Made by a program: the position numbers and the translations under genes
Shown: positions 42,217-50,176 of the stretch, piece by piece
How the letters are laid out: every line of letters starts with the position of its first letter
How positions within the stretch are numbered: position 1 is the stretch's first letter
The notes under the pieces: model-generated
The model's input: the letters and a program-made list of their open reading frames with translations, nothing else
Database searches by the model: none
Told to the model about the DNA's origin: nothing
Source of the DNA: Bog-473 sp963745665
GTDB taxonomy: Bacteria > Actinomycetota > Acidimicrobiia > Acidimicrobiales > RAAP-2
DNA length: 64,000 nt
NCBI GenBank assembly: GCA_963745665.1
Contig: CAVUYE010000003.1
Coordinates: forward strand, 310,001 to 374,000
Reading direction: 5' to 3'

Positions 42217-43075
42217 GGAAGCCGATGATGCTGCGGTTGACCACCTCGGGCCGCTCCACGTGCAAGAAGTGGCCGGCGCCGTCGACGATCTCGAGGGCGG
42301 AGCCCTCGGCCAGGAAATCGAGCGGCGCCCCAATGGAGGAGAGCAGCATGCACTGGTCGTCGCGCCCATGGAGATACAGCGTGGGCTTGGGCGTCGGGAG
42401 CAGCGCCGCCGCCTGCTCGTCGGCCAGCTCGGGCACCTGCAGCGCCGGGTCCCACATGGCGCGGTAGTAGCTGATCGCCGCCACGATGCGCCCGGGGTCG
42501 CCGATGGACTCCTTCACCCGCGCCACGTCCCAGTCGCCGTCATAGCCGGGTGACCAGTCGCGCCACAGACCGTCTATGAAGGAGTAGTTGTCGAGGGGGA
42601 GCGCCGCCTCGGCCAGCGGGGACAGGAAGAAGAACATGTACCAGCTCTTCTGCAGTTGCGCGTAGGTGAGGAGCGACATGCCGATGGACGCGGTTGGGGG
42701 GACGGCCGCCGTGACGGCGCGCCGCCAGCGCGCCGGCTGGTGGGCCACCGCGCCGTAGGTGGCCAGCGCACCCCAGTCGTGCCCGATGATGACCGCGTCC
42801 GAGCCGCCCCCGAGCACCTCGTGCAGGGTGTTGGCGTCGCGCACCAGCGCCCCGACCTGGTAGCGCCCGTCGGCCGGCACCCCGGTCGGGGCGTACCCGC
42901 GCTGGAACGGCGCCACGGCCCGGAAGCCGGCGGCCGCCAGCTCGGGCAGCAGGAAACGCCAGGTGTGGGCCGTGTCCGGGAAGCCGTGCAGGCACAGGGC
43001 GAGCGGCCCGTCGTCGGGCCCCTCGGTCAAACAGGCGAACTCCAGCCCGTTCGCGGTGATCGTCCGTTGCTCCAT
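42203..43075 (-). CDS. Alpha/beta hydrolase with aspartate nucleophile (epoxide hydrolase-like)
   Basis: 290 residues. The oxyanion loop HGFPDTAHTWRF, the strand AVAPFQRGYAPTG and the elbow IIGHDWGALATYG place Asp100 as nucleophile, as in epoxide hydrolases; the base is the His of DGAGHFLHVERPE. The acid Asp is in HGRDDQCM. It resembles the hydrolase at 17757 in design but has a different cap region (YMFFFLSPLAEAALPLDNYSFIDGLW). The start ATG 43075 lies 8 bases after a -10 hexamer; an upstream in-frame ATG at 43129 would overlap the divergent MBL gene. Confidence 0.87.
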   Translation of the reverse strand: MEQRTITANGLEFACLTEGPDDGPLALCLHGFPDTAHTWRFLLPELAAAGFRAVAPFQRGYAPTGVPADGRYQVGALVRDANTLHEVLGGGSDAVIIGHDWGALATYGAVAHQPARWRRAVTAAVPPTASIGMSLLTYAQLQKSWYMFFFLSPLAEAALPLDNYSFIDGLWRDWSPGYDGDWDVARVKESIGDPGRIVAAISYYRAMWDPALQVPELADEQAAALLPTPKPTLYLHGRDDQCMLLSSIGAPLDFLAEGSALEIVDGAGHFLHVERPEVVNRSIIGFLTAP

Positions 43076-43083
43076 AGGCGCAG

Positions 43084-43089
43084 AACGTA
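43084..43089 (-). promoter_or_regulatory. -10 hexamer TACGTT (minus strand)
   Basis: TACGTT ends 8 bases before the hydrolase ATG at 43075. It lies back-to-back with the -10 of the divergent MBL gene at 43106. Confidence 0.45.
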
Positions 43090-43105
43090 CCGCTCCGGGG
43101 CAGGG

Positions 43106-43111
43106 TAACGT
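43106..43111 (+). promoter_or_regulatory. -10 hexamer TAACGT
   Basis: TAACGT ends 7 bases before ATG 43119; leaderless mRNA predicted. Confidence 0.45.
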
Positions 43112-43118
43112 CGCGTAG

Positions 43119-43973
43119 ATGAACGTCACGTTCTACGGCGTGCGGGGGTCGTGCCCGTGCTCGGGCGATCGTTACCGCCGGTACGGCGGGAACACATCGT
43201 GCCTCGTGATCGACATCGAGGGGGACGAGCCGCTGATCGTGGACCTGGGCACCGGGTTGCGCGCCCTGGGCGACGTCCTGCAGCGGGAGGTCCGGGCCCT
43301 GGGGACTCCGATGCATGCCACCGCGCTGCTGACGCACCTCCACTTCGACCACATTCTGGGGATCCCGTTCTTCAGTCCCCTGCACGACCCTGGGGCGCGC
43401 CTGACCGTGTACGGGCCGGCCCAGCCCAAGGGGACGTTGAAGGACGCGCTGCACGCGGCCGTGCAGCCGCCCGTCTTCCCCATCCACATGGAGCAGTTCC
43501 GCGGCGAACTGATCACCGTCGACGTCGGCGCCGAGGACTTCTCGGTCGGGCAGGCCAAGGTGATGGCCCGGCCCATCCCGCACGCGGGCGTAACGCTCGG
43601 CTTCCGGATAGAGGCCGAGGGACGTTCCGTCGCCTACATGTCCGACCACCAGGCCCCGCTCGACCGGCGTGCCATCCCCGAGGCCGTGCTCGAGCTGTGT
43701 CAGGACGTGGACCTGCTGATCCACGACGGCCAGTACACCGACGACGAGTTCTCGGCCAAGGCGGACTGGGGGCACTCGACCGCCGCCTATGCCGTCCACG
43801 TGGCGGCCGAGACGGGGGCGAAGCGACTGCTGCTCTCGCACCACGACCCGTCGCACACCGACCGCGAGCTCGACCGCATCCTCAACCAGGCCCGCCGGCT
43901 CCCCGAGGCCAAGCTCGTAGACGACGTCTCGTCGGCGCACGAGTCCCAGTCGGTCGATCTCGGCAAGGCATAA
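43119..43973 (+). CDS. Metallo-beta-lactamase fold hydrolase
   Basis: 284 residues. The opening VTFYGVRGSCPCSGDRYRRYGGNTSCLVI and the metal motif LLTHLHFDHILGIPFF identify an MBL-fold phosphodiesterase/PqsE-like group; further metal ligands are in HAGVTLGF, MSDHQAP and LLLSHHDPSHTDRELD. The opening RGSxP and NTSCL pattern is shared with proteins that act on cyclic nucleotides or sulfonate/thioester substrates. The exact reaction is not known. Confidence 0.87.
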   Translation: MNVTFYGVRGSCPCSGDRYRRYGGNTSCLVIDIEGDEPLIVDLGTGLRALGDVLQREVRALGTPMHATALLTHLHFDHILGIPFFSPLHDPGARLTVYGPAQPKGTLKDALHAAVQPPVFPIHMEQFRGELITVDVGAEDFSVGQAKVMARPIPHAGVTLGFRIEAEGRSVAYMSDHQAPLDRRAIPEAVLELCQDVDLLIHDGQYTDDEFSAKADWGHSTAAYAVHVAAETGAKRLLLSHHDPSHTDRELDRILNQARRLPEAKLVDDVSSAHESQSVDLGKA

Positions 43974-43998
43974 GGCACAGGGCGCAGAGGCGCAAGGG

Positions 43999-44475
43999 AT
44001 GTCGGGCCTCGATCAGGCCCGGTTCCGCGAGGTGCTCGGGCACTTCGCCACCGGGATCACCATCGTCACCGCGCTGGAGGACGGCGCCCCGGTCGGCTTC
44101 AGCTGCCAGTCCTTCGCCGCCCTCTCCCTCGAGCCCCCGATGGTCATCCTCGCCCCGGCCCGCACGTCGACGAGCTGGCCCCGCATCGCCAAGGCGGGCG
44201 CCTTCTGCGTGAACATCCTGGGCGACCACCAAGAAGCGCTGTGCCGCTCGTTCGCCGTCTCGGGCGGCGACAAGTTCGAGGGCGTCGGCTGGTCGCACGG
44301 CATCACCGGCGCACCGGTGATCGACCACTCGCTGGCCACAATCGAGTGCCGGCTCGGCGACATCTTCGACGGGGGCGACCACGAGCTCGTCACCGGCCAC
44401 GTCGTGGCCATGGAGATCGGCGAGGGCAGCCCGTTGCTCTTCTACCGGGGCGGCTTCGGGCGCTACGCCTCCTGA
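43999..44475 (+). CDS. Flavin reductase (FMN/FAD:NADH oxidoreductase)
   Basis: 158 residues of the flavin-reductase/HpaC family: FREVLGHFATGITIVTALEDGAPVGFSCQSFAALSLEPPMVILAPARTSTSWPRIAKAGAFCVNILGDHQEALCRSFA. These split-barrel proteins supply reduced flavin to two-component monooxygenases such as the steroid-ring hydroxylase HsaAB. No partner monooxygenase is in this window. ATG 43999, 25 bases after the MBL gene, likely the same transcript. Confidence 0.9.
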   Translation: MSGLDQARFREVLGHFATGITIVTALEDGAPVGFSCQSFAALSLEPPMVILAPARTSTSWPRIAKAGAFCVNILGDHQEALCRSFAVSGGDKFEGVGWSHGITGAPVIDHSLATIECRLGDIFDGGDHELVTGHVVAMEIGEGSPLLFYRGGFGRYAS

Positions 44476-44481
44476 TACCGT
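44476..44481 (+). promoter_or_regulatory. -10 hexamer TACCGT
   Basis: TACCGT ends 8 bases before ATG 44490, directly after the flavin reductase stop codon. Confidence 0.45.
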
Positions 44482-44489
44482 TCGCGCCG

Positions 44490-45035
44490 ATGCCTGAGCT
44501 GATCCGCTCAACCGTCATAGACGACGTCGTCGTCGTGCGGCCCGACGTGCACGGTGACGAGCGCGGGCGCTTCGTCGAGACCTACCGGCGCAGCTGGTTC
44601 CCCGACCGCCCCGAGATGATTCAGGGCAACCGCTCGGAGAAGCAGGCCGGTGCGCTGGTGGGCCTGCACTTCCACCTGCACCAGGCGGACTACTGGTACG
44701 CGCTGCGGGGCCGGGTGCGGGTCGTCCTGCACGACCTGCGAGTCGGCTCCCGTACCGATGGCGCCACCGAGGTCATAGAGCTCGACGGTGAGGTCGATCA
44801 GGGCGTCTACATCCCGCCGGGGGTGGCCCACGGCTTCGCGGCGCTGAGCGACATCCTGCTGACGTATCTCGTCGACAACTACTACGACTCCTCCGACGAG
44901 CACGGGCTGGCCTGGGACGACCCCGCCGTCGGGGCCGACTGGGGGCTGAGTGACCCGATCCTCTCGGGGCGTGACCAGAGCAACCCGCGCCGTGACGACA
45001 TTCCCGAGGAGATCCGCCCCCGCCTGTCCGCCTGA
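44490..45035 (+). CDS. rfbC: dTDP-4-dehydrorhamnose 3,5-epimerase family protein
   Basis: 181 residues in a cupin (RmlC) fold: VRPDVHGDERGRFVETYRRSWFP, NRSEKQAGALVGLHFHLHQADYWYALRGRVRVVLHDLR (catalytic His in LHFH) and YIPPGVAHGFAALSDILLTYLVDNYYDSSDE. It epimerises C3 and C5 on the way to dTDP-L-rhamnose for cell-wall polymers. No rmlA, rmlB or rmlD is in the window, so the pathway assignment rests on the family. Confidence 0.85.
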   Translation: MPELIRSTVIDDVVVVRPDVHGDERGRFVETYRRSWFPDRPEMIQGNRSEKQAGALVGLHFHLHQADYWYALRGRVRVVLHDLRVGSRTDGATEVIELDGEVDQGVYIPPGVAHGFAALSDILLTYLVDNYYDSSDEHGLAWDDPAVGADWGLSDPILSGRDQSNPRRDDIPEEIRPRLSA

Positions 45036-45148
45036 TCCCTTGGGGAGGCCGCCTCGCCTCGCCGGATTCGGAGCTTCCCGGAGGGCCTGCAGGGTACCGC
45101 CGCACACCGCGTATTCAGCGCCCCGCCGATCCTGTTGAATAGGGGGCG

Positions 45149-46054
45149 ATGCTGATCGGTGGGCTGATCGCAGTCGTGGTGGTGCTGGGCGTCACCGCGG
45201 TCGTGCTGCTGCTCCGGCGCTCCCACGACGACGAGCACTCGGTGCAGCACTACCACCGGCAGCTGCACACGCTCGAGGAGATGCGGACGCACCCTCCGGG
45301 TCACGGGGCCAACGGCAATGGCAACGGCAGCGACGTGGACGGGTTCCCCGCCAGCGCGTTCCGGGTCTCGGGCTCGTCCACGGTCCGCCTCACCGAGGCC
45401 GACCGGCCGGTCGTCCCACCCGTCCCGCCGCCCCCGGTGCCCAACCCGTCCCAGCCCGTGAGCTTCGACGACGTCCCGGTCACGTTCATGACTGGCAACG
45501 AGGACCGGGTCATCCGCTCCATCGACCACCGGCCCCGGCGCCTGGGCGGCCCGGCCGCCGCGGTGGGGGCGGTGCTCGTCCTGGTCCTCGTGCTGATCCT
45601 CACCGGGCTGCACTCCAACCCCCCCAAGCACCCCAAGGCGGCCAGCGCCGCCACGACGGTGCCGGCCCGCACCCCGCCGAGTGGGCACCACCATGCCAGC
45701 ACGAGCACCACCAGTACGACCGCGCCTCCTGCGGTCTCGGCGCCGACGGCGACGACGGCGCATGGGGCGACGTACACGGTGGCGGCCCCGACCTACTCGC
45801 TCAACATCGCCGCCACCACGGGGGAGTGCTGGGTGGACGTCACCGACACCGTGACGGGCGCGGTGCTCTTCACCACGACGCTCCTGTCGGGCCAGTCCCA
45901 CGCCATCGCCGCCACGGGGCCGGTCACCGTGATCGCCGGCGCGCCGGCCGTATTCAATGCCACCGTCAACGGCGCGCCGGTGACGTTGCCGCCGGGCAAC
46001 CAGGCGCCGTTCACCCTCAACTTCGAGACGGTGTCCCCGACGCCCTCGACTTGA
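45149..46054 (+). CDS. Membrane protein with C-terminal DUF4115 (RodZ-like) domain
   Basis: 301 residues with two hydrophobic spans: one at the N-terminus (LIGGLIAVVVVLGVTAVVLLL) and one in the middle (AAAVGAVLVLVLVLILTGL, about 134-152). The first is followed by a His/Asp/Pro-rich cytoplasmic linker; the second by a Ser/Thr-rich stretch and a beta domain beginning YSLNIAATTGECWVDVTD and ending in GNQAPFTLNF, the pattern of DUF4115 in RodZ and related wall/division proteins. There is no N-terminal RodZ helix-turn-helix. The role is unknown; wall or shape is likely. The stop converges with ptrB, no gap. Confidence 0.72.
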   Translation: MLIGGLIAVVVVLGVTAVVLLLRRSHDDEHSVQHYHRQLHTLEEMRTHPPGHGANGNGNGSDVDGFPASAFRVSGSSTVRLTEADRPVVPPVPPPPVPNPSQPVSFDDVPVTFMTGNEDRVIRSIDHRPRRLGGPAAAVGAVLVLVLVLILTGLHSNPPKHPKAASAATTVPARTPPSGHHHASTSTTSTTAPPAVSAPTATTAHGATYTVAAPTYSLNIAATTGECWVDVTDTVTGAVLFTTTLLSGQSHAIAATGPVTVIAGAPAVFNATVNGAPVTLPPGNQAPFTLNFETVSPTPST

Positions 46055-48211
46055 TCAAGCCTTCTCTGTCAATTGGAGGACGTCGAGCAGGAAGGCGTAG
46101 ACGAGGGCCTCTTCCTTCCAGGCCTCGTAGCGGCCCGACGGCCCGCCGTGCCCGGCCCCCAGCTCGGTCTTGAGGAGCACCCTGGTGCTGGGTGATTCGG
46201 CCCGCAGCTTGGCCACCCACTTGGCCGGCTCCCAATAGGCCACGCGGGGATCGTTGAGGCCCGCCGTGACGAAGAGGTCCGGATAGGTGCGCGGTGACCC
46301 ATCCGGATTCTGCCGCGTCACGTTGTCGTAGGGCGAGTAGGTGAGCATGCGGCGGTAGGCCGACTCGTCGGCCAGGGGATTGCCCCATTCCTCCCATTCG
46401 CCGACGGTAAGGGGGAGCTCGTCATCGAGCATGGTCGTGACGCAGTCGACGAAGGGCACCTCGGCGATCAGGGCCCGGAAGAGCTCGGGTGCCTCGTTGG
46501 CGACGGCACCGATGAGGAGCCCGCCGGCGGAGGCCCCGCGGCCGACCAGGAAGCCCGGCCGGGCGATGCCGGCGTCGACGAGGTGGTGCCCGCAGGCGAT
46601 GAAGTCCGAGAACGTGTTGGCCTTGTGCTCCATGCGCCCGTCCTCGTACCAGGCGCGCCCCATCTCCCCGCCACCCCGCACGTGCGCGATGGCGAAGGCG
46701 ACGCCACGGTCGAAGAGCGAGAGCCGGTGGTGCGAGAAGGACGGGTCGATGCTCATTTCGTACGCGCCGTAGCCGTACAGGACCATGGGGGCCGGGAGCG
46801 CCAGCTCCTTGCGGTGCACCACCGAGAGCGGGACGCGCGTCCCGTCGGGGGCGACGGCCCATTCCCGGTAGGTGGTGTAGCGCGCGGGGTCGAAGTCGCC
46901 CAGGACGGGCTCCTGCTTCAGAAGCGTCTCCTCGCGTTCGTCCATCGTGATCTGCAGCACGCTGGCGGGCGTCACGAGCGACATGCGCCCGATGCGCAGC
47001 ACGGGGGCGTCGGGCTCGGGGTTGGGGCCGAGCCAGGTGGACGAGGGGCTCTCGACGGATGGGACGATCCAGCCGTCCCGGAGCAGGTCGGCGGCCAAAG
47101 GGTCCTCCTGCTCGGGCAGCGGGAGGACGTGCACCTGGGTCTGGGCCTCGGCGCGCTCGCTCAGCACCAGGGCGTCGCCGAAGGCGTCGACGTCCTCGAT
47201 GCGCGTCCCCGGTCGGTGCGGGATCACCTCGCGCCAGTCGGCGTCGGGTCCGAGCGCCGCGTGGTCCGGAGCGGCGAGTACCCGGAAGTCCTGGGCCTCG
47301 TCGTTGGTCAGCACGAGGAACGAGCCTGCGCCGACCCTGGGGGTGAGGTGGTCGACGACGTACTCCACGCCCTCGCGGCGCGGGAGGACGACTCGGGGCT
47401 CGGCCAACGGGTCGTCTGACGCGATGGCCAGCCATTCGCTGGTGTTGGTGCTGTGCAGGCCGATGAGGATCCATTTTGTGTCCCGGGTGGGACCGGTCCC
47501 GAGCGAGAAGCGCCTGTCGGCTTCCTCGAAGACGAGGACGTCGCCGGCCGGGTCGCTGCCCCGTTGATGGCGCCAGAGCTGAAATGGGCGCTGCGCCTCA
47601 TCGATGCGGACGTAGAACACGTAGTCGGCTGCGGCGGACCACGCCAGGCCGTACCCGGTGTCGGGCACCGACTCGGGGGCGGCCGCGATGCCGGCCTCGA
47701 GCGGCCGGAACTGCAACTCGTACTTCTCGTTCCCGAGGCGATCGGTCGAGTAGGCGAGCCAGCGATGGTCGTGGCTGACGGCGGCGCTCCCGACGGCGAA
47801 GTAGTCCGAGCCCTCGGCCAGCACGTTCTCGTCGAGGAGGATCTGCTCGTCCTCGCCGGGCTCCCCGGCCGGCGGCAGCTCCTGGAGGCCACGGGCCGGG
47901 CGCCGGCAGTGGATGCCGTAGTCCTTCCCCTCCTCGGTACGCGAGTAGTACCACCACGGTCCCCGCCGGGTCGGCACCGACATGTCCGTCTCTTTGATCC
48001 TGGCCTTCATCTCTTCGAAGAGGTCGCTGCGCAGGGCGGCCAGCGGGGCCGTCGCCTCGTCGGTGTACGCGTTCTCGGCCTTCAGATAGGCGACGACGTC
48101 GGGGTCCTCGCGCTCGCGAAGCCAGAACCAGGGGTCTTCGCGGTCGTCGCCGTGGGCCGATATGACGTGCGCTCGCCGGGGGGCGCTCGGTGGGCTGGGA
48201 GGGCTGGCCAT
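46055..48211 (-). CDS. ptrB: Oligopeptidase B (prolyl oligopeptidase family S9)
   Basis: 718 residues, the usual length. An N-terminal beta-propeller (HGDDREDPWFWLREREDPDVVAYLKAENAYTDEAT, then tandem blades) covers a C-terminal alpha/beta hydrolase domain with the nucleophile in GRGASAGGLLIGAVANEAPELF (Ser), Asp in TAGLNDPRVAYWEPAKW and His in GAGHGGPSGRYEAW. It cleaves peptides after basic residues, mainly in the cytoplasm. ATG 48211. Divergent from sufB across a promoter region of 126 bases. Confidence 0.95.
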   Translation of the reverse strand: MASPPSPPSAPRRAHVISAHGDDREDPWFWLREREDPDVVAYLKAENAYTDEATAPLAALRSDLFEEMKARIKETDMSVPTRRGPWWYYSRTEEGKDYGIHCRRPARGLQELPPAGEPGEDEQILLDENVLAEGSDYFAVGSAAVSHDHRWLAYSTDRLGNEKYELQFRPLEAGIAAAPESVPDTGYGLAWSAAADYVFYVRIDEAQRPFQLWRHQRGSDPAGDVLVFEEADRRFSLGTGPTRDTKWILIGLHSTNTSEWLAIASDDPLAEPRVVLPRREGVEYVVDHLTPRVGAGSFLVLTNDEAQDFRVLAAPDHAALGPDADWREVIPHRPGTRIEDVDAFGDALVLSERAEAQTQVHVLPLPEQEDPLAADLLRDGWIVPSVESPSSTWLGPNPEPDAPVLRIGRMSLVTPASVLQITMDEREETLLKQEPVLGDFDPARYTTYREWAVAPDGTRVPLSVVHRKELALPAPMVLYGYGAYEMSIDPSFSHHRLSLFDRGVAFAIAHVRGGGEMGRAWYEDGRMEHKANTFSDFIACGHHLVDAGIARPGFLVGRGASAGGLLIGAVANEAPELFRALIAEVPFVDCVTTMLDDELPLTVGEWEEWGNPLADESAYRRMLTYSPYDNVTRQNPDGSPRTYPDLFVTAGLNDPRVAYWEPAKWVAKLRAESPSTRVLLKTELGAGHGGPSGRYEAWKEEALVYAFLLDVLQLTEKA

Positions 48212-48263
48212 AGGATTGAGACTCTGCCACGGCTGGCCACGAGGCGGTATGCCTCGGAAGACG

Positions 48264-48292
48264 TTTCAGCTGGCCCGGGTAGTTGTTACTAT
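48264..48292 (+). promoter_or_regulatory. sufB promoter: TTTCAG - 17 bp - TACTAT
   Basis: TACTAT (48287-48292) is a good -10; a weaker TTTCAG lies 17 bases upstream. The predicted start at about 48299 coincides with the palindrome below. Confidence 0.45.
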
Positions 48293-48299
48293 CTCCATA

Positions 48300-48312
48300 G
48301 GGGAAATTCCCC
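48300..48312. promoter_or_regulatory. Palindrome GGGGAAATTCCCC at the sufB transcription start
   Basis: GGGGAA-A-TTCCCC, perfect 6-bp half-sites about the middle base, placed 7 bases after the -10 where a repressor would block transcription. It is a candidate operator for Fe-S or iron control. A GAGGAG ribosome-binding site follows at 48330-48335. Confidence 0.45.
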
Positions 48313-48337
48313 GATTTCCTCCGACTTGAGGAGCCAG

Positions 48338-49738
48338 ATGGCCACCACGGATCTCGACCTCGGGCGATACCAGCTCGGGTGGAGCGACGCCGAGGACTAC
48401 GTGTTCAAGCCCAAGAAGGGCCTGAACGAGTCGATCGTGCGCGAGATGTCGGAGATGAAGAACGAGCCCCAGTGGATGCGGGACTTCCGGCTTCGTGCGT
48501 TGAAGCACTTCGAGCGCAAGCCGATGGCCCCCTGGTTCGCCACGCAGATGCCGAACCTCGACTTCGACGACATCTTCTATTACATAAAGCCCACCGGCGG
48601 GCAGGTGGACAAGTGGGAAGACCTCCCCGACGCGATCAAGAACACGTACGAGAAGCTGGGGATCCCCGAGGCCGAGCGCAAGTACCTGTCCGGCGTCACC
48701 GCACAATATGAATCCGAGGTCGTTTTTCACCGCAACCGCGAGGACCTCGAGGAGCAAGGCGTCCTCTTCTGCGACATGGACACCGCTGTGCGAGAGTACC
48801 CCGAACACGTGCAGAAGTGGTTCGGCAAGATCATCCCGCCCAACGACAACAAGTTCGCCGCGCTCAACTCGGCCGTGTGGTCGGGCGGATCCTTCATCTA
48901 TGTCCCGCCGGGCGTGAAGGTGGAAATGCCGCTGCAGGCGTACTTCCGGATCAACGCCGAGAACATGGGCCAGTTCGAGCGCACGCTCATCATTGCGGAC
49001 GAAGGTTCCCAGGTGCACTACATCGAGGGCTGCTCCGCTCCCGTGTACTCGACCGACTCGCTGCACTCTGCGGTTGTGGAGCTGGTGGCGTTGCCCGGGT
49101 CACGCATCACTTACACGACCATTCAGAACTGGTCGACCAACGTCTACAACCTGGTCACGAAGCGAGCCCGGGCCGAAGCCGAGGCGCACGTCGAGTGGAT
49201 CGACGGGAATATCGGTTCTCGGCTCACCATGAAGTACCCGTCGGTCTACCTGATGGGGCCGAAGGCGAGCGGCGAGGTGTTGTCGGTTGCCTACGCCGGG
49301 GCGGGCCAGCACCAGGACGCCGGCGCCAAGATGTACCACATCGCCCCGGAGACGACCTCGACCATCGTGTCCAAGTCCATCTCCAAGGACGGTGGCATCA
49401 CCACCTACCGGGGCAAGGTGCACGTGGACAAGGAGGCATACGGTGCCAAGTCCTTCGTGCGCTGCGACGCCCTGTTGCTCGACGACGAGTCGATCTCTGA
49501 GACCAAGCCCTACATGGAGGTCGGCGAGCGCAGCGCTCGCATCGGCCACGAGGCCACCGTCTCGAAGGTCGGTGACGACCAGCTCTTCTACCTGATGAGC
49601 CGGGGGCTCTCCGAGCAGCAGGCCATGGGCATGATCGTCAACGGCTTCATTGAGCCGGTGACCCGCACCCTGCCGATGGAATACGCAGTGGAGTGGAGCC
49701 GCCTCATTGAGCTGCAGATGGAAGGCTCGGTCGGCTGA
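48338..49738 (+). CDS. sufB: Fe-S cluster assembly scaffold protein SufB
   Basis: 466 residues, the core scaffold of the SUF system. Landmarks: GLNESIVREMSEMKNEPQWMRDFRLRALKHF, VFCDMDTAVREYPEHVQKWF-like GVLFCDMDTAVREYPE, FIYVPPGVKVEMPLQAYFRIN, FERTLIIADEGSQVHYIEGCSAPVYSTDSLHSAVVEL and RCDALLLDDESISETKPYMEV with the conserved cysteine implicated in persulfide/cluster handling. ATG 48338 after GAGGAG. It is the first of a split SUF locus: SufD, Rieske protein and SufC lie downstream, SufC2-SufS-SufU at 56-59 kb. Confidence 0.97.
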   Translation: MATTDLDLGRYQLGWSDAEDYVFKPKKGLNESIVREMSEMKNEPQWMRDFRLRALKHFERKPMAPWFATQMPNLDFDDIFYYIKPTGGQVDKWEDLPDAIKNTYEKLGIPEAERKYLSGVTAQYESEVVFHRNREDLEEQGVLFCDMDTAVREYPEHVQKWFGKIIPPNDNKFAALNSAVWSGGSFIYVPPGVKVEMPLQAYFRINAENMGQFERTLIIADEGSQVHYIEGCSAPVYSTDSLHSAVVELVALPGSRITYTTIQNWSTNVYNLVTKRARAEAEAHVEWIDGNIGSRLTMKYPSVYLMGPKASGEVLSVAYAGAGQHQDAGAKMYHIAPETTSTIVSKSISKDGGITTYRGKVHVDKEAYGAKSFVRCDALLLDDESISETKPYMEVGERSARIGHEATVSKVGDDQLFYLMSRGLSEQQAMGMIVNGFIEPVTRTLPMEYAVEWSRLIELQMEGSVG

Positions 49739-49792
49739 CCACCAGCCCCGCCTGTACCGCCTCGCCCGCCTGCAGCGTGGCACCATAGAACG

Positions 49793-50137
49793 ATGCCGAT
49801 GCGGGAGGAATGCACCCACTTCCAGAGCCGGACCTACGCCTCGGGCGAGGCCGCCCGCTTCTGCGTGCTCGATCTGGCCCCCGAGGCGCCCTGGCGCTGC
49901 CCCGAGAACTGCCCCTCGTATCACCGCCGCATGGCGGACGTGGGCTGGGTACACGGGAGCCTGGTGGAGCCGGCGATCGAGGAGGAGCCGGGCGGGGGCG
50001 GCGCCGACGTCGCCGAGTTGCTCGAGTCGGCCGAGGACATCGTGAACGACGTGGCGCCTGACGTGCTCGACTCCGTCCGGGCCGAGGACGCCCGCCGGGA
50101 GCGCTCCGCCAACCGCTGGTGGCGCCGCAAGCGCTGA
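49793..50137 (+). CDS. Cysteine-rich small protein in the SUF locus
   Basis: 114 residues, family not recognised. The first 45 residues contain four cysteines in the order C7-x-H9, C24, C36-x3-C40, then H44, a likely zinc or Fe-S site; the rest is acidic, helical and then basic (RRERSANRWWRRKR). It lies 54 bases downstream of sufB on the same strand and is probably co-transcribed. An assembly or carrier role is inference from location only. ATG 49799 is an alternative start. Confidence 0.68.
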   Translation: MPMREECTHFQSRTYASGEAARFCVLDLAPEAPWRCPENCPSYHRRMADVGWVHGSLVEPAIEEEPGGGGADVAELLESAEDIVNDVAPDVLDSVRAEDARRERSANRWWRRKR

Positions 50138-50176
50138 GACCGACGGCCGCGGGGCTGCGGCTGCGGCTGTGTCGCG

